Source: Podocnemis expansa
Lineage: Eukaryota > Chordata > Testudines > Podocnemididae
Reading direction: 5' to 3'
NCBI GenBank assembly: GCA_007922195.1
Contig: ML681992.1
Location: forward strand, 36,109,617 to 36,173,616
DNA: 64,000 bases
Shown: piece by piece, positions 32,553 to 44,189 of the stretch
Layout of the letters: each line of letters starts with the position of its first letter
Numbering within the stretch: the first letter of the stretch is position 1
Program-made: the position numbers and the translations under genes
Notes under the pieces: model-generated
Seen by the model: only the letters and a program-made list of their open reading frames with translations
Database searches by the model: none
What the model was told of the DNA's origin: nothing

Positions 32553-35165
32553 GAATCAAAGAATCATAGAATCCTAGGGTTGGAAGGGACCTCATAGATC
32601 ATCTAGTCCAACCCCCTGCCAGAGGCAGGACCACTCCCACTAAACCATCCCAGGCATGGTTTTATCCAGCCGGGCCTTAAACACCTCCAAAGATGGTGAC
32701 TCCACCACCTCTCTTGGCAGCTCATTCCAATGCTTCACCACTCGCCTAGTAAAAAAGTTTTTTCTAATATCCAGCCTCGACCTCCCTAACTGCAACTTGA
32801 GACCATTGCTCCTCGTCCTGTCCTCCTTTACTACCGAGAATAGTTGAGCTCCATCTTCCTTGGAGCACCCCTTCAAGTAGTTGAAGGTTGCTATCAAATT
32901 CCCCCTCAATCTTCTCTTCTGCAGACTAAATAAGCCTAATGCTTTCAGTCTTTCCTCATAGGGTTTGTGCTCCAGCCCTTTAATCACTTTGGTTGCCCTC
33001 CTCTGAACTCTCTCCAGTAGGTCCCTGTCCTTTTTGTAGTGGGGAGCCCAAAACTGAACACAGTATTTTAGATGTGGCCTCACCAGTGCAGAATAGAGGG
33101 GAATGATCACATCCCTTGATCTGCTGGTAATACTTCTTTTGATGCAGCCCAGTATGCCATTGGCCTTTTTGGCAGTAAGAGCACACTGCTGACTCACATC
33201 TAGCTTCCCATCCACCATGACCCCCAGGTCCTTTTCTATGCTGCTGCTACTCAGCTGAATGTTTCCCAACCTGTAGCAGTGCATGGGGTTTTTCCATCCC
33301 ACATGCAGGACTTTACACTTGTCCTTATTGAACTTCATAAGATTTTTATTGGCCCACTGTTCCAATTTATCTAGGTCTCCCTGAATCCTGTCCTTGCCCT
33401 CCAATGTGTCAACTGTTCCCCCTAGCTTGGTGTCATCCACAAACTTACTGAGAGTGCAGTCTATTCCATCATCAAGATCATTGATGAAAATGTTGAACAG
33501 AACTGGCCCCAGGACCGAACCCTGGGGCACACCACTCGTTACTGGTTGCCAGCTAGACATGGAACCATTGATTCCTACACGCTGAAACCGTTGATCTAGC
33601 CAGTTTTCTATCCACCTTACAGTCCACCTATCCAACCCATACTTCCTTAATTTGCCAATGAGAATGCTGTGAGAAACTGTATCAAAAGCTTTGCTAAAAT
33701 CAAGGTATATCACATCAACGGTTCTTCCTGCATCTAGAAAACCAGTCATCTGATCACAGAAGGAAATGAGATTCGTCAGGCATGATTTACCCTTGGTAAA
33801 TCCATGCTGACTGTTCCTGATCACTTCATTTTCCTCTAAGTGTTTGAGGATGGATTCTTTGAGAATCTGCTCCATAATTTTGCCAGGGATTGAGGTGAAG
33901 CTGACTGGTCTGTAGTTCCCTGGATCCTCCTTTTTCCCTTTCTTGAAAATAGGCACTACATTTGCTTTTTTCCAATCCTCTGGCACCTCCCCCATTCTCC
34001 ATGAGTTTTGAAAGATAACAGCCAGAGGTGCTGCTATCTCATCGGCCAATTCACTCAGCACCCTTGGATGCAGTTCGTCCGGCCCCATGGACTTGTGCAC
34101 ATCCAGCTTCTTTAAGCAGTCCCTAACCTGACCTTCTGTCACCAAGGGCCTCTCTTCTTCTCTCCAATCTGTCATACCCATGGTAGTGGGCTGGCAGCTG
34201 ACCCTACCTGTGAAAACTGAAGCAAAAAAAGCATTGAGGACTTCAGCTTTTTCTTCATCCTCTGTCACGAGGATGCCTGCCCCATTCAGCAAGGGACCTA
34301 CATCATCCCTGATCCTCTTCTTGTTATTAACATACTTGTAGAACCCCTTCTTGTTATCCTTTACATCCCTCGCTAGCCGCAGCTCCATTTGTCCTTTGGC
34401 CTTTCTGATTTTATCCCTGCAGTCCCTAGCAATATCTTTATATGCCTCCTTGGTCATCTGACCAAGCTTCCACTTCCTGTAAGCTTCCTTTTTATGTTTA
34501 AGCTCAGAGCAGAGTTCTCGGCTAAGCCATTCTAGCTGCCTCACATATTTATTCTTTCTTCTAACTGGAATGGCAACTTCCTGTGCCCTTAGCAGGGTTT
34601 CTTTAAAATATAACCAACTTTCTTGGACTCCTTTTCCCTTCAGATTAGCTTCCCAAGGGATCCTGCCCATCAGTTCCCTGAGGGAGCCAAAATCTGCTCT
34701 TTTGAAGTCCAGAGATTTTGTTTTGCTTCTTTCCTTCCTTCCTTTAATCAGCATCCCGAACTCAACCATGTCATGGTCACTACTTCCTAGCTTGCCATTT
34801 ACCTCTACCTCCCTGATCAATTCTTCCCTGTTTGTGAGCAGCAGGTCAAGAGGTGCAAGGCCCCTAGTTGGTTCCTCAAGCATTTGTACTAGAAAGTTGT
34901 CCCCAACACTCTCTAATAATCTCCTGGATTGCCCATGCACTGCTGTATTGGCCTCCCAGCAGATGTCAGGGTAATTGAAGTCCCCCATCAGCACCAGGGC
35001 CTGTGATCTAGAAGCTTCCGCTAGTTGTCCATAGAACACCTCATCCACCTCCTGCTTCTGGTCTGCTGGTCTATAGCAGACCCCCACCACAACATCCCCC
35101 TTGTTGCTTTCCCCTCTCAATGTAACCCACAGACTTTCTACTGGCACGCTTCCACTTCCATAATG
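32553..35165 (-). mobile_element. CR1 LINE, 5'-truncated, with intact 3' end
   Basis: The 3' end carries the CR1 hallmark, GGTTGGAAGGGACCTCATAG followed by repeats of ATCATAGAATC, seen here at the low-coordinate side. The body is a single long ORF2 frame. The 5' end lies near 35165, in the endonuclease domain, as usual for CR1. CR1 is abundant in turtles, birds and crocodilians. Confidence 0.92.
32640..35147 (-). CDS. CR1 ORF2 protein, N-terminally truncated but uninterrupted
   Basis: An 835-codon frame without a stop or frameshift. It enters in the endonuclease domain ([23 protein letters not shown]). The RT domain follows with [63 protein letters not shown] and FVDDTKLGG, where Phe-Val-Asp-Asp stands for the usual FADD. 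The C-terminus has [13 protein letters not shown] and the [14 protein letters not shown] tail. The missing N-terminal endonuclease part means it cannot mobilise itself. The first ATG is simply the first after the truncation, not a native start. The open frame suggests recent insertion. Confidence 0.85.
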   Translation of the reverse strand: MPVESLWVTLRGESNKGDVVVGVCYRPADQKQEVDEVFYGQLAEASRSQALVLMGDFNYPDICWEANTAVHGQSRRLLESVGDNFLVQMLEEPTRGLAPLDLLLTNREELIREVEVNGKLGSSDHDMVEFGMLIKGRKERSKTKSLDFKRADFGSLRELMGRIPWEANLKGKGVQESWLYFKETLLRAQEVAIPVRRKNKYVRQLEWLSRELCSELKHKKEAYRKWKLGQMTKEAYKDIARDCRDKIRKAKGQMELRLARDVKDNKKGFYKYVNNKKRIRDDVGPLLNGAGILVTEDEEKAEVLNAFFASVFTGRVSCQPTTMGMTDWREEERPLVTEGQVRDCLKKLDVHKSMGPDELHPRVLSELADEIAAPLAVIFQNSWRMGEVPEDWKKANVVPIFKKGKKEDPGNYRPVSFTSIPGKIMEQILKESILKHLEENEVIRNSQHGFTKGKSCLTNLISFCDQMTGFLDAGRTVDVIYLDFSKAFDTVSHSILIGKLRKYGLDRWTVRWIENWLDQRFQRVGINGSMSSWQPVTSGVPQGSVLGPVLFNIFINDLDDGIDCTLSKFVDDTKLGGTVDTLEGKDRIQGDLDKLEQWANKNLMKFNKDKCKVLHVGWKNPMHCYRLGNIQLSSSSIEKDLGVMVDGKLDVSQQCALTAKKANGILGCIKRSITSRSRDVIIPLYSALVRPHLKYCVQFWAPHYKKDRDLLERVQRRATKVIKGLEHKPYEERLKALGLFSLQKRRLRGNLIATFNYLKGCSKEDGAQLFSVVKEDRTRSNGLKLQLGRSRLDIRKNFFTRRVVKHWNELPREVVESPSLEVFKARLDKTMPGMV

Positions 35166-35299
35166 GAGCTCTGAGCAGTCATAGATTGGTCACATCACAC
35201 ACATTTAAATTTAATTCCAGTGCAATTATTAGAAATATGCATTTCACTTGTGCTTTTGATATCATGAGTATATACCCAGATGTTGACAAATTTATGGAA

Positions 35300-36750
35300 C
35301 TCAAGAGCCACACAAGTTGATTATTAAACCTTCACAAGCCACACTGAGGCATATAGCCATATGTGACCCGGGCCTCCTGAGGTAACCTTCTGAATGTGCC
35401 AAAATCAGGGCAAACTGCAAAACCAGGGGCCAAACCCCCAAACCACTGACGGGTGGTACTTAAACCAGTTTTCCAGTCAGTAACAAAACATGCTTCTGAT
35501 TCTCCCACTCTGGTTGTCACCAAGCATAATAAAATAGAAACAACTCCCTTACTGCACATCAGTTCCTATGGTCCTCTCTAACCACTGGGGCTCTTTAGGA
35601 AATAGGTTCTCCTGACTCCAAAGGGCCAGTCACATTACTCAGAACAATACAGTCTTGGATCTTCCCCAAAATACCATGCTGCCACCCAATCCTTTAGTAA
35701 CTACAACTAAATGTTTAATATAAAATGAAAACAAAATATGAGAGATGTTAAAGGGTGAAAGTGAATCAGATACATACAAATGATTTGGAGTCCACAGAAA
35801 GCAAGTCGTTGAAGACCCTGTAGTTTCCAGATTAGTCCCACTCCTCTGGTGTGCAACCAGAAGCAGCAGCAGCAGCAGCTGGGTGAGTCTCAGTCATTTG
35901 TTCAGTTCCAGGAGAATAGTTCCAGAGAAGGGGTGCTGGTTGCAGTCAGACTGAAAACTGCAGACTAAAAACAAAGTGGAGAATTGGCTATGGCCTCTTG
36001 TCTCAGAGTCCTTGCCAGATCCAAATGGAGGTGAGCCACATGGACAGTCTGGGTAACTGGACAAACAGGTTTCCTCCTGGGCCCACTGTAGCTGGGAGCC
36101 CCTCCTGATGGGTCATTAACAGGACAACAGTTTGCAGCTGCCCAGTCTGGGACTGCCTCAGCTCAAACAACTTGGAACAGACACAAAACAAATGAGATTC
36201 CTAGATTCTAATACAGCTATGATACCTACCTATAAATCATATAATCATACCTAGCAGATTACAGCCTTTCTACTGATACCAAACAGTCCCTATCACATAT
36301 GGATTATTGCAAATAAGAAATATTAATACCAAAAAAAAAAAAAAATCACAAACAGTTCACTGGACCCAGACAGTGTCACACCATATTTTACCCACTCCAA
36401 AATTACAAAGCTTAAAATTCATTGCATGCTTTATCATAAAAATAGGGCAAATATTGATCCTACTAATGACAGATTTTAATAATTACTTACAGTTACCATG
36501 AAAACTAGGCCTGCCTATACAGTAGAAACTTAGCTTCTCCCCACTGTCTCTGATCATGCCACTGCACTTCCCTCTGCCCTTTCCTACCCTGTCCCTAACT
36601 GCCAGGGCCTGACACCAGCTCCCTCAGGCTGACCCCCCTCCCTTCCCCTGGGCACCCTTACCTGGCTGCTCCAGCAGCTAGGTACAGGTTGGGGCTGCTT
36701 TCCTCCGGCCTTCTTCCACGAGCTGGACTTTTTCATTCAAGAGCCACAGC
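35300..36750. mobile_element. Terminal-inverted-repeat element hAT-B, copy 2, split by X
   Basis: 35300-35361 and 36381-36750 together match 25052-25668, starting CTCAAGAGCCACACAA. The break falls at GCATATAGCC-ACATTTTACC of copy 1. The right end is eroded (TTCAAGAGCCACAGCC). 35166-35299 before it is unassigned. Confidence 0.65.
35362..36380 (+). mobile_element. Element X, 1019 bp, complete, 5-bp target duplication
   Basis: Its ends are TGTGAC and GTCACA, so it has TG...CA termini. CCATA flanks it at 35357-35361 and 36381-36385, and the empty site exists in hAT-B copy 1. These are LTR-like properties, but no convincing TATA/poly(A) pair is visible on either strand, so a solo LTR is likely but not shown. 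It includes a CAG run near 35866 and an A14 run near 36330. The bases GTTTAATATAAA at 35713-35724 are where the LINE array sits in the other copy. Confidence 0.75.
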
Positions 36751-36839
36751 CTGGCTATGCCAGAAATATACAATAATTTGATTATCTTGTGGATTATAGA
36801 TGAAGTTGATCATTCTCCACCATCCATGTAAGTCTGTTT

Positions 36840-38720
36840 CAAAATCAGACACATTTCCACATTGTATTCTTCACCTCTAAGGATAAGATTCCACTCATAC
36901 CCTCCATGATGGCATCCTTTATCACATCATTTGTCCATGCTTGTGCTTGCACACAGGCAAGTGCTAATGATAAATTATTTTGTAATACTTTTACTGTGGC
37001 CAAAATTCTTAAGTGATCTGCTTTCTGAGAGCTTTCCCATTTTGGGAGAAAATTTGCAACTAAGTGTTGGGTTGTGCTCATTTCTGTTAAAGAAGTTTTT
37101 AGTGGTTTTATCAAATATCCTAATCATTATCCTCACATACTCAATTGCTTGCCAATATTTCTACATCTATGCTGTTTAGAATTCCCAATCCTGTTCCTGC
37201 TCCTCCTAGAGAAGTATCAAAAATACTTTTCTTCCCCTGGTCTAGAGGTTCTGTGTAGTTTTGACATTGTGGTTTAAAAGAGGTGATTAATGTAAGGTCC
37301 ATTACTACTTTCTTTAAAGAGTATGTGAGATCTCCTACCAATTGTTTCTTAATATTTTCTTTTAACTAAATATGGACCGATACTTGTTACCTTTGGTTAT
37401 GATATCCAAGTAAAAGGAAGACTAAAATCATTACCCATAATTTTCCATGTTTCACTTCCACATTGTTTTGTCATGGTGTCTACTGTTTCACAGTAAAAAT
37501 GAAACAAGATTTGTCTTGAGGAACCTATGTCACATTCTTTTTCATTGACAACATGATGGTACCAAAATGGATCAAATTATGCTAACTAGCTCTTAAATAT
37601 GATAATCACATCTCACATCTGAATGTTTATGCACTAATACCACCTTTTGGATCTTCAATCCTAATTTCATACGATGTTCTTTTCTATATACTGTGATACC
37701 ATTTGTGTGTGTGTTACCTTTTTGTCTTCCTTACTCCATAACAGAATGTTCCATACTAGGACACCACACTGGGGCTCTTTTCCTATAGATCTTGGTTTGA
37801 CTGTGCTGCCACATTTGATCCTTCTAAAGTGTCACACTGCCAATTTCCTGGCACTGCTATTCTACCAGATATTTTACCCTTATTTTAAATCATTATCCCA
37901 TCCACATGTGGATGGTTTAGAGGCTAAATAATACTGAGGATGGGCTATTGATCTTCCTTGTTGTTCAGAATCAAACATTATAGAACATTTATGTGACTAT
38001 TGTGCAGCTATATTTCTTATACATTTCCTTTCTATGATTGCTTCTAAAGTTCTCATCATAATAGTAAGAGCTTTCTTTTTAGCTATTACTTCTTTTATAA
38101 CCATTTTCTGAATTGTAAATTCATAACCTTGAACATTATTTATTATCCATGCTGTTTTAGTTTTAATCCATTGGATTGTGGTATAGGTATCTTTTTCTTT
38201 CTGTCTTTGTGTTGCATCTGGCTTAAACACTGATGATTTTCACTGTTTTAATAGGACTTATGCAATAATTTTAGAATTGTGTTTAACTGCACACTGCCAT
38301 GGTCCTATTTTAGTTATTTCTCCCACTATTTTTCCTTTTCTTTCCATTTTTCCACCAATTTGAATAAGGTGGCAAAACTTCAGTTCTTATAGCTATTACG
38401 TAACCGTCTCTTATGTTACTAAACACAGTATCATATTTGGGTGTGCCATGTACTATTATAATGCAACTGCTATGACCCTGAGCTGCAAATTCTGTAATTC
38501 TAACTAATCCACGATTACTGTGATGGTTATGCTATTAAACTGAGGAAGTGTAAAAACACATTCTTCTGTATTTCCGTATGGAATGTCATCATTGTGTAGT
38601 TTAACCCATTCAGTTGTTGCATGCAAGGCTGTCTTGTCTCAATTCATATCACCAGAGCAGAATTCCATATGCAAAGAGGCCCAAAAAAGCCAAGATAAAA
38701 ACCACTTCATATTCCATTAA
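36840..38720 (-). pseudogene. Retroviral envelope-like remnant
   Basis: Minus-strand frames at 38720-38500, 38230-37997, 37341-37141 and 37114-36845 read in one direction as a decayed glycoprotein gene. A hydrophobic leader near 38710 could be a signal peptide. The 37.2-37.3 kb frame carries GGAGTGLGILNSID, which looks like the Gly-rich segment at the start of a fusion-subunit ectodomain. The following frame is helical with regularly spaced Leu (LQNNLSLALACVQAQAW). Multiple stops and frameshifts separate them, so no product is possible. Pol and gag are not recognised next to it. The identification rests on layout and composition. Confidence 0.4.
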
Positions 38721-39544
38721 TTTGAGTCTGAAACAAAAGCAAGTCCCTTCCTCCTTTCTTTTACTGTAGCAAACTTTATTTTATGGACAAAGACTATCTT
38801 AAAAATAACAATTTTTGTATATACCCTTTAATTTTTTTTTTTATAAAACTATAGCCTGTTCAATATTATAAAGTATACATTTACCAAATTAACATCTAAG
38901 AGCTTATTATTTACTTAACTATACTTTGGTTGTTTTTATGGCTTTATAAAATTTACCTAATAGGACAATTCAACCACCATTTATTTACATTTCTCTAATC
39001 ACCATATTCTCTAGATCAATTACTCTGTTGATTTCCCTTAAGATATCCTCAACTAAAATCTCTGCTTCCACTGCATTTAAATTAACTAATCTGAATCTAT
39101 GAATAAACTTTTCATCTCCACTCTTATAGCCTGACTTTTTTACACTGGGTAATTCTTTCCATTTGCTGTTCTAAAATTGATTATTCAGGTGGTCTTGGGA
39201 GGGGGAGGATTATAATTGTAAATATTTCTGAAGGATAAGGAGGAACTATCAAGAAACAGAATCAAAATAACCCAGGTCACATACACCAGTGCCAAATATA
39301 CTATGGGCTCTTCTTCTTTGCCCAGTCCACTGTCAGAGAAAGCTCTTTCTCAATTTTCACCTTCTTCTATTTCATCTTCTCTTACATTCTTTCCTCTCTC
39401 TACTATCTCTTCATTTCTCTTACACTCTCTAGTAACTCCCTCTCTTCTTGACCTGGTGCATATACCATCCTGTCTATAATTTCAGGAAAATAATAAAGTT
39501 TTAATTACTATAATTTATTAATAACTATTCTATCTTAGCTTCAG
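38721..39544. other. Probable ERV internal remnant, unassigned
   Basis: AT-rich and with only short frames. It lies between the envelope-like remnant and an LTR end, so it may be eroded pol or leader sequence. No motif found. Confidence 0.3.
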
Positions 39545-39857
39545 GAGGAGTTGGGGCCAGCATGCAGGAACATCAGGGAATGGAGGGCAGAACTTCAGTG
39601 AGATTGGAGTTTAAAGTAGCATTTTTAGATAAAATTGGGTTTGGGAGGTGTATACTTAAGGGTCCTCCTTAAAAGAATATGTCAGGGGATCAAATCACTG
39701 ATCAACTGCTAAAGACTACTTATGTTACACTTATTAATTGCTTTATTTACATTGCACAAAGTATCCTAATTACAACCATTACTCTGTAACTATGTTAATA
39801 CCTTCATTGCAACCTGTTAAGAATTAAGCTTAATCTTCTAAAGAATTTTTTCTGTCA
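39545..39857 (-). mobile_element. ERV-type LTR, 5' end fragment (LTR-G)
   Basis: It matches 29560-29870 of LTR-F: GCATGCAGGAACATCAGGGA, AATATGTCAGGGGATCAAAT, TATCCTAATTACAACC, ending TCTGTCA at 39857, which is TGACAGA on the minus strand. Only the first 310 bp of the LTR remain. 39858-40004 is unassigned. Confidence 0.65.
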
Positions 39858-40004
39858 GTCTTCCCTGCTCTTACTTTTTTCTTCTTTAAATATTTTGGGA
39901 CAAAAATCTCTGGCTACATCAGCACCTATTGCTCTTTCCCAAGTTTTTGTGCAGTTTAGATGATGATAAAACACTCTACAGCCCTGCAACCCTGCTTAGA
40001 AAAG

Positions 40005-41245
40005 GGCAGACAAGATGAAATTCAATAATGGAAAGTGCAAGGTCACACATTTATGGACTAAATTTTTTTTTTTTTTGCTATAAGCTAGGGATGCAGTTGG
40101 ATGGATGTGACAGAGGAGAAGGATCTGGACATACCAGTTGACCACAGGATGATTATGAGCTGCCAACTTGATGTGGCTGTGAAGAAAAGCCAATGCAGTT
40201 TGAGGATGCATTAGATCAGAAGATATATTTCCACAGAGCTAGCAAGGTGTGAGTACTGTTACACAAAGTGTTAGTGAGACCTCATCTGGAATTTTGTGTG
40301 AAGTTCTGCCCCCCCATGATAAGATGAATTCAAACTCGAACAGGTTCAAAGAAGGGGTACCAAGATGATCCATGGTATGGAAACCTGCCTTCTGAGAGGT
40401 GACTCAAAGAGCTTGGTTTGTTTAGCCTAACAAAAAGAAGGTTGACATAGATATGACTGCTTTCTGTAATTACATAAGAGTGATAAATAACATGGAGGAA
40501 AAGAAATTATGCAAGTTCAGTGCCAGTCTAGATAAGGATAAACTGCTAAAAACTCGCCAGCAGGAAGTTTAGACTTGAAATTAGACACAGGTTTCTAACC
40601 ATCAGAGTATAGTTCTGGAATAGCTTTCCAAAAGAAACTGTATGGGGGGAGGGGAGGATTAACCAGCTTCAAGACTGAACTTGATAAATTTATGGAGAGG
40701 ATGGTATGATGATAAAGTATAACATTGCAATTGACTGATCTTTGGCTACTCTTGGTGGATATGCCAATGGCCCGAGATGGGACATTAAATGGTGTGAATT
40801 CTGAGTTATTACAAAGAAATCTTTCTTGGGTATTTGATGGGTGAGCCTTGTCACATGTTCAAAGTTTAACTGATTGCCATATTTGGAGTTGGGAAGGAAC
40901 TTCCCCTCAGGAAGGTTGACAAAGGGTCTCAGTCTCTTCCCTTCCTCTGTAGCCTGGGGCACAGCTTTGCTTGCTGGTGGATTCTCTATACCTTCAAGTA
41001 TTTACACCATGATTTGAGGACTTCAATAAGACAGTTATAGGTTAAAGGTTTATTACAGGAGTGTGTGGGTAAGGTTCTTTGGCTTGCATTATGCAGGAGA
41101 AAAACAAAAATGAGAGTCCTGTGGCACTTTTGAAGACTAGCTGTTCTGTTGAACTAGACTAGCATGGCCATCCCTTTGGTAATTGTGCAGGTCAGACTAG
41201 ATGATCATATTGGCCCTTTTTGGCCTTAGAGTCTATATATTTCAA
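40005..41245 (+). mobile_element. Old CR1-type LINE, 3' part with UTR
   Basis: The plus strand has broken ORF2 pieces (FNNGKCKVTHLW near 40020, KVLVRPHLEFCVKFC near 40260, [15 protein letters not shown] near 40405). A long 3'UTR follows, ending with the CR1 terminal phrase CAGGTCAGACTAGATGATCA and GGCCTTAGAGTCTATA at 41190-41240. Many stops and frameshifts make it much older than the CR1 copies at 32.6 and 59.6 kb. Confidence 0.75.
41101..41182. mobile_element. SINE pieces in opposite orientation, inside old CR1
   Basis: ATGAGAGTCCTGTGGCACTT and GAAGACTAG are plus-strand SINE body, while the next GAACTAGACTAGCATGGCC is the SINE head on the minus strand. The CR1 3'UTR continues on both sides. 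Confidence 0.6.
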
Positions 41246-41929
41246 AAACAGTGGTCTCTAGAAATGCACAGAACTGAGCTGCAAATATGGATATAGAAGT
41301 GCACAACTGCTGCTAGGTATGTATTCACTCCTAAGGAATTAACTATTTAGAAGAAAGGCAAGACCTCTGTATAGTAGCAGTGTAAATGGTCAGTACAGAC
41401 AGCTGCGAGAAGAAGGGTGACTGTGTGAGGCCCATATTTAATTCAAAGCCCAGGACTTAGAACATGGCCAGAAGTCTTCCGCACAATCTGATTTTACACA
41501 GAAGTAGATCTGTAGCCTGAGATTTTTGCCATCTCTTTAGTATCACAGAAAAACCTTGATTGAATAAGGACACATACGGGTAGAAAATAGTGTAAGGCAA
41601 TCTAGTAGAAGTTCTATGTTAAAATAAAACTGGAAACAGCATAATATGTAATAATCAGTGGTAAAGAATTCATAAATCATCATTTATCAATGGATTAAAA
41701 CAAGTTGGTATTCAAAGGGCATTCAGCAAGTGAAAATGGAGAGATCATAGGTTTAGCAGATTCCATAGGCATATCTCTATCAGCAGATTCAACGGATGTA
41801 TTTTTTTGGAAAAGTAGGTCAAGATGGAGGAAGAGTTTGAACTTTTGAACTCACTCAGTCCCCCTCCCATCAAGGATTCTAAGGTGTCTACCCCGTCAGA
41901 AGACCCATCAAAAGTATTGATTTTTGATC
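41246..41929. other. Stretch without recognised features
   Basis: AT-rich DNA with no open frame or repeat that I recognise before LTR-C. Confidence 0.4.
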
Positions 41930-43193
41930 AGGTGTCAGGTGAAATCACCCTTTTTCCAATTGGGTGGAGATGAAATCACACCTTTGGGATTGGTCAAGAA
42001 GAAGATGGGAGTGACGGAAGAGCAAATAAAAGGTGCTGCACAGAGCAGAACTTCGGAGATCTCTCCCACTCCTTACTGGGTTCCACTGGCCTCTGGCTAT
42101 GTTCCCGCTACACTAAGGAGTCTCACTCACACTCATCCCTAGAGAGAGTGACGTCTCTAGTGGAAGCCTGGGCGCTGGGTCTTTGGACTAAGTCTCTGAA
42201 AGGCACGGGGCTTTGTCTCTGAGCGGTGACTCAGGACTCAGTCCTTGAGCTGGGTCTTAGGATTCAGTCTCAGAAGGGCCTCCGATAAAACTCACAAGCA
42301 GGCAGCCAACCCAGTCCTGCGTACAGCTTGTGGGCAACGGCTTGATCCTCACTCTTATGCACTCACAAGCAGGCAACCAACTCAGTCCTGCGTATAACTT
42401 GTGAGCAACGAACTGATACTTTGTAGCTCTGGTCTCAGAGCAACTGCACCTGCAAGCTTCGGGAACATTCTGAGCTGTGCCTAAGTTCCAGTTTCCACGG
42501 CAACCATACCAGAGCTGAGCAGAGACTAAGAGGAAGCAGAGCTTCAGCCTGCAGCTGCCAGCCAGAGAGAGAAACTTTGTTTCTTCAACTTTTGGGGTAA
42601 GAAAAGGGTCCCAAGGAGGGCAGGAACACTAGCAGAAAGCCCCAAGATCTTTAGATTACTTTTAGTACTGCCAGGAAGCCCAAGCCTTACAATGTAACTT
42701 TATGATAAGTAAACTGCCTAGAAAGAGTGAGGCAAGAACCCAGATTAAGATCTAAAGGAGTAACAGTAAGAGTTGAGATCTCTCCATCCAGCAAGTGCCT
42801 GATCCCCACTTGCTGAATGTTCCTTTTGTGTACATAAGTATTGTGTCTATGTTATAATTGTATAGAATAGTTTTAATGTGTTATATTACTGTTGAGCTAT
42901 CCATGAAGCAAATATAAGTTCCCTGTCAGTTTTCAAAGTAGATATTGCAATAAACCTGATTTTGTCTTGGACAAATCATTGGCTCTAAGTCTTTTATTGC
43001 TTCTGGTCTGTGCTTGATCGGCGGGCTGTAGCCGTATACTCCACTTGGGACATTTATCCCGGGCGCCGGTATTTGTCCTTTTACGTGAAAAATGGTCCCC
43101 CCTCGTTGCCCCCGAGGGTTTCCAAATTAAACTTCAGACTGTGGGACGGTTTGGAAATTAGTAAATTAATCAATTCGATTTTCTGGGGTAACA
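41930..43193 (+). mobile_element. ERV-type LTR (LTR-C)
   Basis: An AT-rich TATA-like AATAAAAG lies at 42025-42032, followed by GCTGCACAGAGCAGAACTTC. AATAAA is at 42949-42954, the family phrase GCTCTAAGTC at about 42982, and the end GGGGTAACA at 43193. A 60-bp unit (CACAAGCAGGCAGCCAACCC) occurs twice near 42290-42410. It has the same layout as LTR-B. The start is approximate. Confidence 0.6.
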
Positions 43194-43739
43194 GATCCAT
43201 TAACTTTAAAGGAATCACTCCTCCTTTACACTGGTGACAAATAAGTTTGGAAATGTCACATAAAACTTTTGCTATGAAGTAATAGCACCATCATCATTAC
43301 CCAACTGTTTTACTTAGGGTTTGGACAGTCATTTGGGAATAAAATTATTCTTTCATGAGTGAGGCAATAATATTACTTAAATGCATAAATTAAGTATGAA
43401 AACACATTTTCTTTAAATATTAAAACTTGTTGCTCATCAAGAGCAGCATTTATGGAGCTTTGTTTGCATCTATTGGCGGGGGGTAATCATGGAGATGTAA
43501 GAATCACAGAAGTAGAGGCAAATTACACAATGAAAAATGTAATGTCCATTTAGATCCTTCATTTCACAGTTTCTTAGCTTGAAATGATCTCAGCATTTGG
43601 GAAATGGTAAAAGGCGCCAGCTTGGTGAGTTGGGAAATTGGTACAAAAGGGGAAATGCATATATACACTCACAAATTAAGCTTTGTGAAGGAGGAGTATC
43701 TGGTGTTTGGAAGATTTGTTTCTTTTCTTGTAAACAGTT

Positions 43740-43898
43740 TTATCTTGAATGAGTATTTTGTCGTGCTGGGCACTCCAGCTTGGAACAAAAGTTATCCCAA
43801 TACGCTGGGTCTTCAGGTGCCATAGGAACACCAGAGGCAACTAAATCATCAAAAGACAATATCTGAAATTGTGGCTGCGTCTGGTCTTTAAAAAGAAC
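43740..43898 (-). CDS. Terminal coding exon of an unidentified host gene
   Basis: On the minus strand a pyrimidine-rich tract ending CTTTAG precedes 43898, and the frame then stays open for 52 codons to TAA at 43740-43742. It encodes VLFKDQTQPQFQ, then LSFDDLVASGVP and AYWDNFCSKLE. It begins in phase 0, matching the phase-0 end of the exon at 46934-47011. It resembles no repeat in the window. I do not recognise the protein. No convincing AATAAA was found in the following 500 bp on minus. Short exons can arise by chance, so this is moderate. Confidence 0.5.
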   Translation of the reverse strand, partial: VLFKDQTQPQFQILSFDDLVASGVPMAPEDPAYWDNFCSKLECPARQNTHSR

Positions 43899-44189
43899 CT
43901 AAAGAAAACAAAAATTTAGAATTAAATAGATGCATGGTCAAATTTCACTCCCTTCATCCCCCAATTGGTTGAAATTGTTGTAAACAATGAAAATGAATAA
44001 TTTTAAAATGTTTAAATTGACAAATAAGTTGGCACACAATAGTAAGAAATGCATAAATACAATCCTAGAGACTTAATATATAGTGAACAACATAAAAGTG
44101 AATAAATGGAAAAAAAAATTGCCACTGAATCTAAGATACACAGATGTCAAGGGCAGTAAAAAATGGCTACTTATGCTACCTGTGATTCT
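43899..44189. other. Intron-like AT-rich spacer
   Basis: It lies between the terminal exon and the first DIRS relic. A polypyrimidine tract on the minus strand adjoins the exon. Nothing else is seen. Confidence 0.35.
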
